Shown here: positions 25,594 to 35,727 of the stretch, piece after piece | Layout: every line of letters starts with the position of its first letter | How positions within the stretch are numbered: the stretch's first letter is position 1 | Assembly (NCBI RefSeq): GCF_003260095.1 | Contig: NZ_PTPX01000007.1 | Coordinates: 64,040-128,039 of the forward strand | DNA: 64,000 bases | Source of the DNA: Glaesserella australis | GTDB lineage: Bacteria; Pseudomonadota; Gammaproteobacteria; Enterobacterales; Pasteurellaceae | Reading direction: 5' to 3' | The notes under the pieces: model-generated | Told to the model about the DNA's origin: nothing | Databases searched by the model: none | The model's input: the letters and a program-made list of their open reading frames with translations, nothing else | Made by a program: the position numbers and the translations under genes

Positions 25594-26901
25594 TTAGAAC
25601 GTTCTTTCAAAACTCACTGTAATATTATGCATTTTATAAGAATAGAGACTATCTAGATTACTTTTTTGCTTTTTCCATTCTATATTCAGTTTCGGCGTAA
25701 TTCCCCACAAATGCCAATCTCTTTTCCATACTTGAGTAAAAACGGCATAAGCTTCATCTTTTCGAACTTTACCCAACGGTAAAATACCACCTAACACAGC
25801 TTGATCTTTAAATTTACGATGAGAATAGGATAAATTTAGCTTGGTCGAAATTCCCCAAGCATATTCTTGCAACCAACCTAGCCGAAAATTTTTGATATCC
25901 GAACTATATTGCTGTTCTTGCAAACGTTGTTGTGAATATGTAGATCCTATATAAAACAATTGCTTTGGGTTTCGATACCAAATCACTGTCGTAGAAGCAG
26001 TTCTAATATCCCCACCTTGTGGATTAGCTTTGAAAAAAGATCGCTTTTCATATTCCAAAACAGTCTGATTTTGCCAATTTTTTGCAAGCCAAAAACTGTA
26101 ACTGACTTCCATACCATTGGACCAATGAAATGCATCGCTACCATACCAACGCTTTTCATAAAAAGGTTGTAGCCTAAATGTTGTATCATTTTTCTTGTAG
26201 GAATAACCGATAAAAGTGCGATTAAAAAGCTCATCAAATTGATGATTGTCCCAGTAACTCTTACCATTAGTTTCATTACTTATACCAATATAATGAGAAC
26301 CTATAAGATTTACATCACGGCTAACACTTAGATTATAGGAAAAGCCTCGTGCCTTTTGCGGCAACATTCTCTCTCCCTTGATAAACCCCGTGTTTTCAAT
26401 GCTTGCCGCAGATGACACATTTTCTACGTTATCTGTTTTAAGATAGGAAACACTCGCATCAATCTGCCAATTATTACGTGAATTAAGTGCATCAATATAA
26501 CGATTAACCTGCTGATAAGCCGAAGCGGGCAAATTTTTAACACTTTTTACCTTATCAAATTGCAATCTTGCTGCACTATCTTGACGGTCGGCAAATAACG
26601 CTTTGGCAAGTTCCATTCGGATAGAAGTTAGATCTGGATGTTCACTCAACATTTCACGATAAATCAGAATCGCAAGAGCGTAATCTTGATGCAAACTCGC
26701 CAGTTTAGCTTCCGCATAAGAGATCAGTAAGCGATCTTGCTGTGCCTGTTGTTGATATTGAGAAAGAAAGGATTGAATTTGCTCTGCATTATTTTGATAA
26801 ATCGCTAGTTTGAGTTGCTCATCTAACGCGATAGTTGAGCCATTAGAAGAAGCCAATGCAAACGTTGAACAAAAGAAAAGAGAATAAAAAAGCTTACGCA
26901 T
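25594..26901 (-). CDS. Slam (surface lipoprotein assembly modulator, DUF560)
   Basis: An outer-membrane translocon that flips lipoproteins to the cell surface. Signal peptide 1-17 (ALAS), then a TPR-like N-terminal half (about 30-140, LKLAIYQNNAEQIQSFLSQYQQQAQ and YALAILIYREMLSEHPDLTSIRMELAKALFAD). The C-terminal half (about 145-435) is a beta-barrel rich in alternating aromatic strands and ends in Phe (VSFERTF), as outer-membrane barrels do. Its upstream neighbour on the same transcript is a TbpB-fold lipoprotein, the expected client. A hairpin terminator between the two would lower Slam relative to client. Confidence 0.88.
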   Translation of the reverse strand: MRKLFYSLFFCSTFALASSNGSTIALDEQLKLAIYQNNAEQIQSFLSQYQQQAQQDRLLISYAEAKLASLHQDYALAILIYREMLSEHPDLTSIRMELAKALFADRQDSAARLQFDKVKSVKNLPASAYQQVNRYIDALNSRNNWQIDASVSYLKTDNVENVSSAASIENTGFIKGERMLPQKARGFSYNLSVSRDVNLIGSHYIGISNETNGKSYWDNHQFDELFNRTFIGYSYKKNDTTFRLQPFYEKRWYGSDAFHWSNGMEVSYSFWLAKNWQNQTVLEYEKRSFFKANPQGGDIRTASTTVIWYRNPKQLFYIGSTYSQQRLQEQQYSSDIKNFRLGWLQEYAWGISTKLNLSYSHRKFKDQAVLGGILPLGKVRKDEAYAVFTQVWKRDWHLWGITPKLNIEWKKQKSNLDSLYSYKMHNITVSFERTF

Positions 26902-26920
26902 AGATATGGATTTAAAAGAA

Positions 26921-26942
26921 AAGCTGCCCCTTTAGGCAGCTT
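26921..26942 (-). terminator. Intra-operon terminator between surface lipoprotein and Slam genes
   Basis: On the minus strand AAGCTGCC-TAAAGG-GGCAGCTT is followed by TTCTTTT. It lies 7 bases after the lipoprotein stop codon and just before the Slam start, suggesting partial termination. Confidence 0.8.
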
Positions 26943-26949
26943 AATGAAA

Positions 26950-27555
26950 TTAGTAACGAATACCGCCAAATGAAGTATCATAGCTGTGATCGCCATCAAA
27001 GGTTGCAATACCAGCCGCTTCTTTTGCACCATCACCAAATAAGCCACCTTGATATGTTCCTTCTTGTAACAAAGTGCTCGCACGACCACTAAATTCTGTA
27101 CCGTTTAACTGAGTTTGGTGTAACGTAATATCTTGCGCTCGACCATCTGAAAGTAGTGAAAACTCAACTTTTCCATCCACCGTTTTTTTGTCGAAATCCA
27201 CATTTAATGTAGTTTTACCACCCTTACTTGGTTGCCCTGTTGTGCCACTTACCCAGTAAGCATCACCTAAATAAGTCGCAGTACCACTTGGCAAATTGGT
27301 TGCGGCTGTTCCTTGATAACGTACTTCTTTTACCGTCTTCGCATCGTTGATCCAAATTCCGTAGAAAGAATCGTTACTATTTTGACCATATAATTCGCCG
27401 TCCGTGGTTTTTGCACCAATATCGCCTTTAGCACTGTTATCTAAATCCACTTTTGTGTTATCTGGTGTCGTTGCGGTTCCACTACCACCTCTACCCCCAC
27501 CACTACAAGCGGTTAAAAATCCAACTAAAATTGCAGAAAGAAGTAATTTTTTCAT
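26950..27555 (-). CDS. Slam-dependent surface lipoprotein with TbpB-like barrel domain
   Basis: Lipoprotein signal with lipobox FLTAC (Cys at residue 17), then a Gly/Ser-rich flexible stalk (SGGGRGGSGTATT) typical of surface-exposed lipoproteins. The C-terminal part has the signature of the TbpB beta-barrel fold: LNVDFDKKTVDGKVEFSLL, FSGRAS and YQGGLFGDGAKEAAGIATFDG. The size (201 residues) fits small clients such as haemophilin-like or factor-H-binding-type lipoproteins; the ligand is unknown. The adjacent Slam gene implies that it is displayed at, or released from, the cell surface. Confidence 0.82.
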   Translation of the reverse strand: MKKLLLSAILVGFLTACSGGGRGGSGTATTPDNTKVDLDNSAKGDIGAKTTDGELYGQNSNDSFYGIWINDAKTVKEVRYQGTAATNLPSGTATYLGDAYWVSGTTGQPSKGGKTTLNVDFDKKTVDGKVEFSLLSDGRAQDITLHQTQLNGTEFSGRASTLLQEGTYQGGLFGDGAKEAAGIATFDGDHSYDTSFGGIRY

Positions 27556-27590
27556 TTTCAGATCCCTATGATGAGTAGAAAGACAAGTTT

Positions 27591-27648
27591 TTACTTACTA
27601 ATTATTAATAGATGAGTAAGTAAGATTGATTTTACTCACCTATTACTC
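27591..27648. promoter_or_regulatory. Repeated AGTAA-type elements in the divergent surface-lipoprotein/XRE promoter region
   Basis: TTACTTACT (27591-27599) and AGTAAGTAA (27615-27623) form an inverted repeat; TTTTACTCACC (about 27630) and ATTACTC (about 27642) are further copies in inverse orientation. The cluster lies between divergent genes, one encoding an XRE regulator, and is a plausible operator. Confidence 0.5.
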
Positions 27649-27709
27649 TGTTTTCAAGCTTAAAAATCGACAAAATGTGAATAAACGAGTATTTAAGTAA
27701 AGGCAAAAA

Positions 27710-28051
27710 ATGGCACAGCTATTGGCAGCAGCCACAGACAAGTTAATTGGGCAACGCATTCAACAAAAAAGGAAGGAATTTGGTTATTCGGCAGAAAAAT
27801 TGTCGGAAAGTATCAATTTATCTCAGCAACAACTTTCTCGTTATGAACGTGGTGCGAGTAAAATTAATGTGAATCATCTGATTGATATTGCTATCTTTTT
27901 TAAAACACCGATCAGCTGGTTTTTTCAAGATTGCATTCCTGAAGAATTAATGGCAGGGGATTTAAAAGAAATAGAGCTTAATCAAAAATGGGATAATTTG
28001 TCCGTTGAACAAAAGCGGGCGTTTATTTATTTTTTGGAAACGTTGAGATAA
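27710..28051 (+). CDS. XRE-family transcriptional regulator, divergent from the Slam client gene
   Basis: 113 residues with a Cro/C1-type helix-turn-helix: IGQRIQQKRKEFGYSAEKLSESINLSQQQLSRYERGASKINVNHLIDIAIFFKTPISWFF (about 14-73). A short C-terminal helical tail ends in AFIYFLETLR. Such single-domain regulators often control adjacent surface structures. It is transcribed divergently from the surface lipoprotein/Slam pair across a spacer carrying repeated AGTAA-type motifs, so it probably controls them. The ATG has an AAAGG site just upstream. Confidence 0.82.
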   Translation: MAQLLAAATDKLIGQRIQQKRKEFGYSAEKLSESINLSQQQLSRYERGASKINVNHLIDIAIFFKTPISWFFQDCIPEELMAGDLKEIELNQKWDNLSVEQKRAFIYFLETLR

Positions 28052-28063
28052 ATTTAAGAGCAA

Positions 28064-28091
28064 AAAACTGCGACATTTCTGTCGCAGTTTT
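28064..28091. terminator. Bidirectional terminator XRE gene / eno
   Basis: AAAACTGCGACA / TGTCGCAGTTTT stem with a TTTC loop between converging genes. Confidence 0.92.
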
Positions 28092-28116
28092 ATCTAATCT
28101 AATTCACTAAAGCAAA

Positions 28117-29439
<1,323 letters not shown>

Positions 29440-29585
29440 CTATGAGAGTTAATAGTTAATGTTGAAAAAACTTGCATATAGTAAAGGGATTTTTCTGTTT
29501 TGTCTTGTAAAAAAGTGACATACATCACAGAAATTTACGGCTTATTTGATCGGACAAGGCATTTTATCTCGGAATACAAAAAGAA

Positions 29586-29612
29586 AAGGCAATATTTGAA
29601 AAATACTGCCTT
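29586..29612 (-). terminator. Terminator of the AhpD-like/rhodanese operon
   Basis: The minus strand reads AAGGCAGTATTT-TTC-AAATATTGCCTT followed by TTCTTTTTG, 31 bases beyond the rhodanese stop codon. Confidence 0.82.
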
Positions 29613-29642
29613 CTTTGCAAATGTTCAGACAAATCGTACCGC

Positions 29643-30014
29643 TTATTTAAGCCCTTTCTGGATTAACTCCGCATAGCCGCCGTGATTAGTCACATTAGTA
29701 TAGCCCAACTTTTTCAGCTCGATTAACGCCAACTCAGAACGTCTGCCTGAACGACAATACAAATGAATCGGTTCATCTTTATTTGGACTAATTTTAGCAA
29801 TTTGCGTTGCAATCTCACCGTGTGAAACGTTCAACGCTCCTTGTAAATGTCCAGATTGATATTCTTCTGCACTGCGAACATCAATCCAAATACCTTGAGC
29901 TTTTTGAGATTGTGTTTGAGCTTTTGTTTGTTGAGCTATTGTCTGTTCAGCATAGACAGGTTGCCCACCCAATACAGCTCCTAAAAGTAAAGTTAGATAA
30001 CTTAGCTTTTTCAT
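29643..30014 (-). CDS. Exported single-domain rhodanese (PspE-like)
   Basis: A signal peptide (about 1-22, PVYA-EQ) is followed by a Gln-rich linker and one rhodanese domain. The domain shows IWIDVRSAEEYQSGHLQGALNVSH near residues 42-65 and the active-site loop YCRSGRRSE with catalytic Cys near residue 87. It transfers sulfane sulfur in the periplasm; E. coli PspE is the closest well-known relative. The start overlaps by one base the stop of the AhpD-like gene, so the two form one operon. Confidence 0.88.
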   Translation of the reverse strand: MKKLSYLTLLLGAVLGGQPVYAEQTIAQQTKAQTQSQKAQGIWIDVRSAEEYQSGHLQGALNVSHGEIATQIAKISPNKDEPIHLYCRSGRRSELALIELKKLGYTNVTNHGGYAELIQKGLK

Positions 30015-30352
30015 TATTTTTGCTCGTCAATCGCTTCTAATGCTCTTAATGCGTAGGTATAAGCCGCACCGGCGTTTAAAGCAATCGCAGTAGCTAATGC
30101 CCCTGCGATTTCACTTTCCGTTGCACCAGCCTTCGCAGCTTTCTCTGCATGAACACTGATACAGCTTTCACAACGAGTGGTAATGGCTACGGCAATAGCA
30201 ATTAGCTCGCGGGTCTTTTCATCTAAAGCTTCAGCAGCCGCCGCTTGATCTAAAGCGGCATAGGCTTGCAACATTTTTGGGTGTTTTTTGCCTAATTCGC
30301 CAAATGATTTTTTAACGTGAGCAGTATGTTCCGTCCAATTTTGAAATGACAT
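30014..30352 (-). CDS. Carboxymuconolactone-decarboxylase/AhpD-like protein
   Basis: 112 residues with the AhpD-like core: LDEKTRELIAIAVAITTRCESCISVHAEKAAKAGATESEIAGAL. The CxxC pair (CESC near residues 60-63) with the nearby His (VHAEKA) is the redox-active motif of AhpD-type proteins, suggesting peroxidase-related or disulfide chemistry. It has no signal peptide and lies upstream of, and overlaps, the periplasmic rhodanese gene. The substrate is unknown. Confidence 0.85.
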   Translation of the reverse strand: MSFQNWTEHTAHVKKSFGELGKKHPKMLQAYAALDQAAAAEALDEKTRELIAIAVAITTRCESCISVHAEKAAKAGATESEIAGALATAIALNAGAAYTYALRALEAIDEQK

Positions 30353-30470
30353 AGAAATCTCCTGTAATCAGTAGGTTATATAAAGTATTCTAATTTTAAC
30401 GTTTTCAAGTAGCGTCTGCCACGTTTTTTGTTTAAGATCAAAACGAAGAAATCCTTACTAAATAGAAATT

Positions 30471-31157
30471 ATGTACCCTAACGAACTTCTGTGCTGTACC
30501 AATATCAGCAAATTTTACCAAGAGGGCGAAACGGCTACTCAGGTGTTAAAAAACGTCTCTTTTTCAATGAATACAGGGGAACTAGTGGCTATCGTCGGTA
30601 GCTCTGGTTCGGGCAAAAGTACTTTGTTACATACCCTTGGTGGTTTAGATCAACCAAGTGAAGGCGAGGTGTTTATCAAAGGGCAATCCTTACAAAAATT
30701 GAGCAACAACGCCCTTGCTAAACTTAGAAATCAACATCTCGGATTTGTTTATCAATTTCATCACTTAATGGCAGATTTTTCGGCGTTGGAAAATGTGATG
30801 ATGCCGATGTTAATCGGGCAACAGAACAAAAGCGAAGCCAAAGATCGTGCTGAAAAAATGTTGCAAGCGGTCGGATTAGGGCATCGCATTACACATCGTC
30901 CGTCTGCCTTGTCGGGTGGTGAGCGTCAGCGTGTGGCGATAGCTCGTGCGTTGGTGAACAACCCTGCGTTAGTCCTTGCCGATGAACCAACGGGCAACCT
31001 TGACCAGAAAACCACTGAAAGCATTTTTGAGCTGATCCAACGTTTAAACCAAGAACAGCAGATCGCTTTTTTGCTCGTGACCCACGACCTAAACCTAGCT
31101 AATAAACTAAACCGCCGTTTGATTATGCAAGACGGCGTTTTGCGTGAGGGCAACTGA
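30471..31157 (+). CDS. lolD: Lipoprotein-releasing system ATPase LolD
   Basis: MacB-class ATPase of 228 residues: Walker [10 protein letters not shown] near 42, Q-loop [21 protein letters not shown] with the LolD motif ([14 protein letters not shown]), signature [15 protein letters not shown], Walker [13 protein letters not shown], and VTHDLNLA. It powers extraction of outer-membrane lipoproteins from the inner membrane to LolA. It is coupled to lolE (TGATG). The third component, lolC, is not here but at the far end of the window. Confidence 0.95.
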   Translation: MYPNELLCCTNISKFYQEGETATQVLKNVSFSMNTGELVAIVGSSGSGKSTLLHTLGGLDQPSEGEVFIKGQSLQKLSNNALAKLRNQHLGFVYQFHHLMADFSALENVMMPMLIGQQNKSEAKDRAEKMLQAVGLGHRITHRPSALSGGERQRVAIARALVNNPALVLADEPTGNLDQKTTESIFELIQRLNQEQQIAFLLVTHDLNLANKLNRRLIMQDGVLREGN

Positions 31158-32407
31158 TGAGTACGCCATTTTTTATTAGTTGGCGTTATCAGCGAGGCAA
31201 GCAGAAAAATCGCCTTGTGTCGCTGATTTCGCTTTTTTCTAGCATCGGTATTGCACTCGGTGTGGCGGTGTTGATTATCGGCTTGAGTGCGATGAACGGC
31301 TTTGAACGAGAGCTAAATCAACGTGTGCTGTCGGTGGTTCCCCACGCTGAAATTATGGCGTATAGCGAAAACAAATCGGCTACCATTCAACAGGGTGAAA
31401 AGCTGGAAACATTGGTAAAACAGAACCCAAATGTGACCGCTTTGTCGCCTTTTGTGAGCTTTACAGGGCTGATTGAAAACGGTACGCAACTTAAAATCGC
31501 ACAGGTGAGAGGCATTGATCCCGATAAACAGGAACAGGTGAGCAAACTGGTTCAATTTATCCCTAGTGAGCAGTGGCAAGCCTTCAAACAAGAAGGCGGT
31601 TTAATTTTAGGGGCGGGGATTGCACGAGATTTAGACATTAGCGTTGGCGATGAAGTCACCTTGCTACTGCCACAACCTACAGACGACGGCAAATTGGCGC
31701 AGCCGTTGCGTTTTAGTTTAACGATAACAGGGATTTTACGCCTAGACGGACAGCTCGACCACAGCTACGCCCTAGTGCCGATTGCCAAAGCTCAAGAGTT
31801 ATTGGAGCTCAAGCCGAGTGAGTACAGCGGTGTAGAACTGGCGGTAAAACAACCGTTTCAAGTAAGAAATCTTACCTTTCCTGAACTCGCTACATATCCA
31901 CAACAACTTTATATGCAAACGTGGATCGATAAGTTTGGCTATATGTACAACGATATTCAGCTAATCCGCACTGTGATGTATATCGCCATGGTGCTGGTGA
32001 TTGGAGTGGCTTGTTTTAATATCATTTCGACACTCATAATGGCAGTCAAAGATAAACAGGGCGATATCGCTATTCAGCGAACACTCGGGGCAAACAACCG
32101 CTTTATTCAGCAAATTTTCCTTTGGTACGGCTTGATTTCAGGAATGAAAGGGGCATTGTTCGGCGTGATTTTAGGCGTAATCACCGCCATAAATCTCACC
32201 TCTATCATCAAATGGTTTGAAGGCATCATTGGAATGAAACTACTCTCAGACGGCGTCTATTTTATTGACTTCCTACCAAGCGAAATTCACTGGCTTGATA
32301 TTGTTTGGGTCTTGCTCGCTACGGTCGTATTAAGTTTAGTGGCAAGTTTATACCCTGCAATTCGAGCGTCAAAATTAGAACCGGCGAAAGTGTTGAGTGG
32401 GCATTAA
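31157..32407 (+). CDS. lolE: Lipoprotein-releasing system membrane subunit LolE
   Basis: 416 residues: an N-terminal helix with GIALGVAVLIIGLSAMNGFERELN, a large periplasmic domain and three C-terminal helices (VMYIAMVLVIGVACFNIISTLIMAVKDKQGDIAIQRTLGA). The order of motifs and the end IDFLPSEIHWLD...EPAKVLSGH align with E. coli LolE rather than LolC. Translationally coupled to lolD; together with the distant LolC it would form the LolCDE complex. Confidence 0.93.
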   Translation: MSTPFFISWRYQRGKQKNRLVSLISLFSSIGIALGVAVLIIGLSAMNGFERELNQRVLSVVPHAEIMAYSENKSATIQQGEKLETLVKQNPNVTALSPFVSFTGLIENGTQLKIAQVRGIDPDKQEQVSKLVQFIPSEQWQAFKQEGGLILGAGIARDLDISVGDEVTLLLPQPTDDGKLAQPLRFSLTITGILRLDGQLDHSYALVPIAKAQELLELKPSEYSGVELAVKQPFQVRNLTFPELATYPQQLYMQTWIDKFGYMYNDIQLIRTVMYIAMVLVIGVACFNIISTLIMAVKDKQGDIAIQRTLGANNRFIQQIFLWYGLISGMKGALFGVILGVITAINLTSIIKWFEGIIGMKLLSDGVYFIDFLPSEIHWLDIVWVLLATVVLSLVASLYPAIRASKLEPAKVLSGH

Positions 32408-32425
32408 TGAAAACAAGCAATATTA

Positions 32426-32470
32426 TATAGCAGTTGTTGCATAAGACTCGCAAGAACTGCTAGGAGATTA
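32426..32470. repeat. Degenerate copy of a dispersed hairpin repeat
   Basis: ATTATATAGCAGTTGTTGCA...GCAAGAACTGCTAGGAG is an imperfect inverted repeat resembling elements at 41391-41416 and 61565-61626 that share TATTATGTAGYAGTTGC. It lies just after lolE. Confidence 0.55.
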
Positions 32471-32505
32471 TTATTTCTTATAACACTTACCAACTATTTT
32501 TATAT

Positions 32506-32538
32506 AAAAAAATCCCTAGCAAAAGCTAGGGATTTTTT
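32506..32538 (-). terminator. Terminator of the rpsF-priB-rpsR-rplI operon
   Basis: The minus strand reads AAAAAATCCCTAGC-TTTT-GCTAGGGATTTTTTT, a strong stem with a T run. It is symmetric enough to also stop lolE transcripts. Confidence 0.92.
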
Positions 32539-32551
32539 ATTTTCTCGTAAA

Positions 32552-33001
32552 TTATTCAGAAACTACGTTAATCGTAACAACTGCATTTACTTCAGCGTGT
32601 AAGTGTAATTTCACTTCGTGTTCGCCAGTAGTACGTAAAGCACCTTCTGATAAACGAACTTCAGCCTTAGTTACTGCAACGCCTGCTGCAGATACTGCTT
32701 CAGCGATATCACGTGCACCTACAGAACCGAATAAACGACCATCATCACCTGCTTTTGAAGTGATAACGATTGCTGCAAGGTTTGCAACTGCTGCTGCACG
32801 AGCTTGTGCTGCTGCTAATGCATCTGCTGCTTTCGCTTCTAATTCTGCACGACGAGCTTCGAAATGAGCAATGTTTGCTGCGGTTGCCATCACTGCTTTA
32901 CCTTGTGGGATTAAGAAGTTACGAGCAAAACCTGCTTTAACAGTTACTTGGTCACCAACGGTACCAAGTTGAGCAACTTTGTCTAATAAAATAACTTGCA
33001 T
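32552..33001 (-). CDS. rplI: 50S ribosomal protein L9
   Basis: 149 residues beginning [36 protein letters not shown], the conserved N-terminal RNA-binding domain of L9. A long central helix rich in Ala follows, then the C-terminal domain with [17 protein letters not shown]. It is the last gene of the rpsF-priB-rpsR-rplI operon, with the usual order. Confidence 0.98.
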   Translation of the reverse strand: MQVILLDKVAQLGTVGDQVTVKAGFARNFLIPQGKAVMATAANIAHFEARRAELEAKAADALAAAQARAAAVANLAAIVITSKAGDDGRLFGSVGARDIAEAVSAAGVAVTKAEVRLSEGALRTTGEHEVKLHLHAEVNAVVTINVVSE

Positions 33002-33019
33002 TGTACTCTTCCTCTCTAA

Positions 33020-33571
<552 letters not shown>

Positions 33572-33585
<14 letters not shown>

Positions 33586-33949
33586 CCTCAGCTTCAACTT
33601 CTACTAAAGCTTCTGGAGCTTTACGCTCATCTTTTGCTTTAAGCATTGGTGATGCTTCTGTTACCGCTGCTTTAGTGTGTAACACTAAGCTACGAAGAAC
33701 AGCATCGTTGTAACGGAAGTTAGTTTCTAACTCATCGATTACGTTTTGTGGAGCTTCTACATTCATTAACACATAGTGTGCTTTGTGAAGTTTGTTGATT
33801 GGGTATGCTAATTGACGACGACCCCAATCTTCTAAGCGATGAACTTGACCGCCTGCTTCTTTAACAGAAGCGGTATAACGCTCGATCATACCAGGTACTT
33901 GTTCGCTTTGGTCCGGGTGAACCATAAAAACGATTTCGTAGTGACGCAT
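33572..33949 (-). CDS. rpsF: 30S ribosomal protein S6
   Basis: 125 residues: [29 protein letters not shown] at the N-terminus, [29 protein letters not shown], and an acidic C-terminal tail (EVEAEDADE) that RimK glutamylates in E. coli. First gene of rpsF-priB-rpsR-rplI, with its own promoter and a leader of about 80 bases. Confidence 0.98.
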
Positions 33950-34342
33950 TGTCGATCCTTACGGGTTAACAGCCTCCAAGATTGCCAGTCACCAGCGTTG
34001 GAAGCAAGGATTAAAAACGGATGTGACTGAAGATGCGTATTATACGGAGAAATAAAATTTATACAAGAAGAAAATAGACTAACAGTAATACGCGCTAAAA
34101 TTTTTAGAAAATCCTACCATTTAATTTATGAAAATTGATAAAAATTTTCTATTTCACTTCTTAATTAAAAGCAGTATAAAAAACTAAATTAATAATAAAT
34201 TTAGCGCAATATTCTTTTAAAGAGACAAAAAATGGCTTTTATATAAATTAACACAGATTTTAATACTAAACATAGTGTTGTTTTGTTTTTTTTAACATGA
34301 TAATGTACAAGCTCTTTTTCGGATACCTTTGGATTTTTCAAA
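33950..34342. other. Spacer between divergent rpsF and the MFS gene
   Basis: The rpsF side holds the promoter and a leader that may carry the S6:S18 autoregulatory motif; it includes AACCCGTAAGGATCGAC just before the start codon. The rest (34070-34300) is AT-rich with no convincing gene, RNA or repeat. Confidence 0.5.
34039..34066 (-). promoter_or_regulatory. Promoter of the rpsF operon
   Basis: On the minus strand, -35 TTGTAT (34061-34066) and consensus -10 TATAAT (34039-34044) are separated by 16 bases. Transcription would start near 34030, leaving a structured leader of about 80 bases before the rpsF ATG. Confidence 0.7.
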
Positions 34343-35662
34343 ATGGCAGTACATACTTTAAGAAACGACCCACGTAAAGTGGCGATTGCAGCGATGATCG
34401 GCACTGCAATCGAATTTTTCGATTACTACATCTACGCCGCTGCTGCGGTATTGGTTTTTAATACACAATTCTTTAACAGCGATGACCCTGTTTCAAATGA
34501 ATTGCTTTCTCTTTCAACTCTTGCGTTAGCGTTCTTCGCTCGCCCGATTGGTTCTGCACTTTTCGGACACTTTGGCGATAAAATCGGACGTAAAAAAACC
34601 CTTGTCGCTTCACTCTTATTAATGGGCGGCTCAACGGTCACTATCGGCTTACTTCCAAACTATGAAAGTATCGGTATTTGGGCGACCATTTTGCTCTGCG
34701 TATGTCGTATCGGACAAGGTATCGGCTTAGGTGGCGAATGGGGCGGTGCGGCGTTAGTTGCCACTGAAAATGCACCAGACGGCAAACGTGCTTGGTACGG
34801 TACATTCCCACAATTAGGTGCACCAATCGGCTTGTTCTTAGCCAACTCATCTTTCTTCTTAGTAAGCTACTTCTTTGGTGCAGATGCCCTTGTTGAATGG
34901 GCGTGGCGTATTCCGTTTATTTCATCTATCGTATTAGTTGCGGTTGGTTTATATGTTCGTTTAAGCTTACATGAAAGCCATGTATTCAAAGAAGCTGAAG
35001 CAAAAGGTAAAAAACACGCTGCACCTGTGAGTGAAGTATTTAAACATCACTTAAAACCATTGATTATCGGTACATTCATCATGACCGCAACTTATGTGTT
35101 GTTCTACATCATGACAGCCTTTGCCCAAATCTACTCAAAAAGTGCACCAACCCTTTCGCCAGCAGGTCACCCAATGGGGCTAGGTATTCCGTCAAATACC
35201 TTTACGGGCTTGCTCTTATTAAGCGCGATTATCTTTGGTATTTTTGTGAGTATTTCAGGGATCTATGCAGATAAAATTGGTCGCCGTAAATGGTTGATTT
35301 ATGTTACTACAGGTATCGGTATTTTCGGTTTATTAATGCCATTCTTCTTACAAAATGGCACGCCAATGACGGTATTTGCGTTCCTTGTTGTTGGTATGAT
35401 TTTTATGGGAATGACCTTCGGTCCAATGGCAGCATTATTGCCTGAATTGTTCCCAACAGAAGTGCGTTACTCAGGTGCGTCCCTTGCGTATAACTTTGCT
35501 TCTATTGTCGGTGCAACTATTGCAGCCACCTTTGCGATTAAAATCAATGCTGCTTATGGATTGATTGGCGTGGGCGTGTACCTTGCTATCAATGCGGTCA
35601 TCACCTTAATTGCACTCTTTGCATCTAAAGAAACCAAAAACTTAGATTTAACGGAAGTGTAA
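34343..35662 (+). CDS. MFS transporter, metabolite:H+ symporter (MHS/ShiA-like) family
   Basis: 439 residues with twelve predicted membrane segments. The MHS-family pattern is clear: RKVAIAAMIGTAIEFFDYYIYAAAAVLVF at residues 11-39, FARPIGSALFGHFGDKIGRKKTL (the MFS loop 2-3 motif) and RIGQGIGLGGEWGGAALVATENAP. The second loop signature ISGIYADKIGRRKWL and FPTEVRYSGASLAYNFASIVG follow. Family members carry shikimate, proline/betaine, alpha-ketoglutarate or related solutes with protons; the substrate here is unassigned. Monocistronic with its own terminator. Confidence 0.9.
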   Translation: MAVHTLRNDPRKVAIAAMIGTAIEFFDYYIYAAAAVLVFNTQFFNSDDPVSNELLSLSTLALAFFARPIGSALFGHFGDKIGRKKTLVASLLLMGGSTVTIGLLPNYESIGIWATILLCVCRIGQGIGLGGEWGGAALVATENAPDGKRAWYGTFPQLGAPIGLFLANSSFFLVSYFFGADALVEWAWRIPFISSIVLVAVGLYVRLSLHESHVFKEAEAKGKKHAAPVSEVFKHHLKPLIIGTFIMTATYVLFYIMTAFAQIYSKSAPTLSPAGHPMGLGIPSNTFTGLLLLSAIIFGIFVSISGIYADKIGRRKWLIYVTTGIGIFGLLMPFFLQNGTPMTVFAFLVVGMIFMGMTFGPMAALLPELFPTEVRYSGASLAYNFASIVGATIAATFAIKINAAYGLIGVGVYLAINAVITLIALFASKETKNLDLTEV

Positions 35663-35679
35663 ACTTAAATATTTCCCTT

Positions 35680-35710
35680 AAGCCCTATTTTCTCTAGAAT
35701 AGGGCTTTTT
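35680..35710 (+). terminator. Terminator after the MFS gene
   Basis: AAGCCCTATT / AATAGGGCTT stem with an 8-base loop followed by TTTTTATT. Confidence 0.92.
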
Positions 35711-35727
35711 TATTGTGTTGGGAAAAT

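Noticed and set aside
34202-34342. Open frame on the minus strand upstream of the MFS gene
   Set aside because: AT-rich, no ribosome-binding site, and overlaps the MFS start; not coding.
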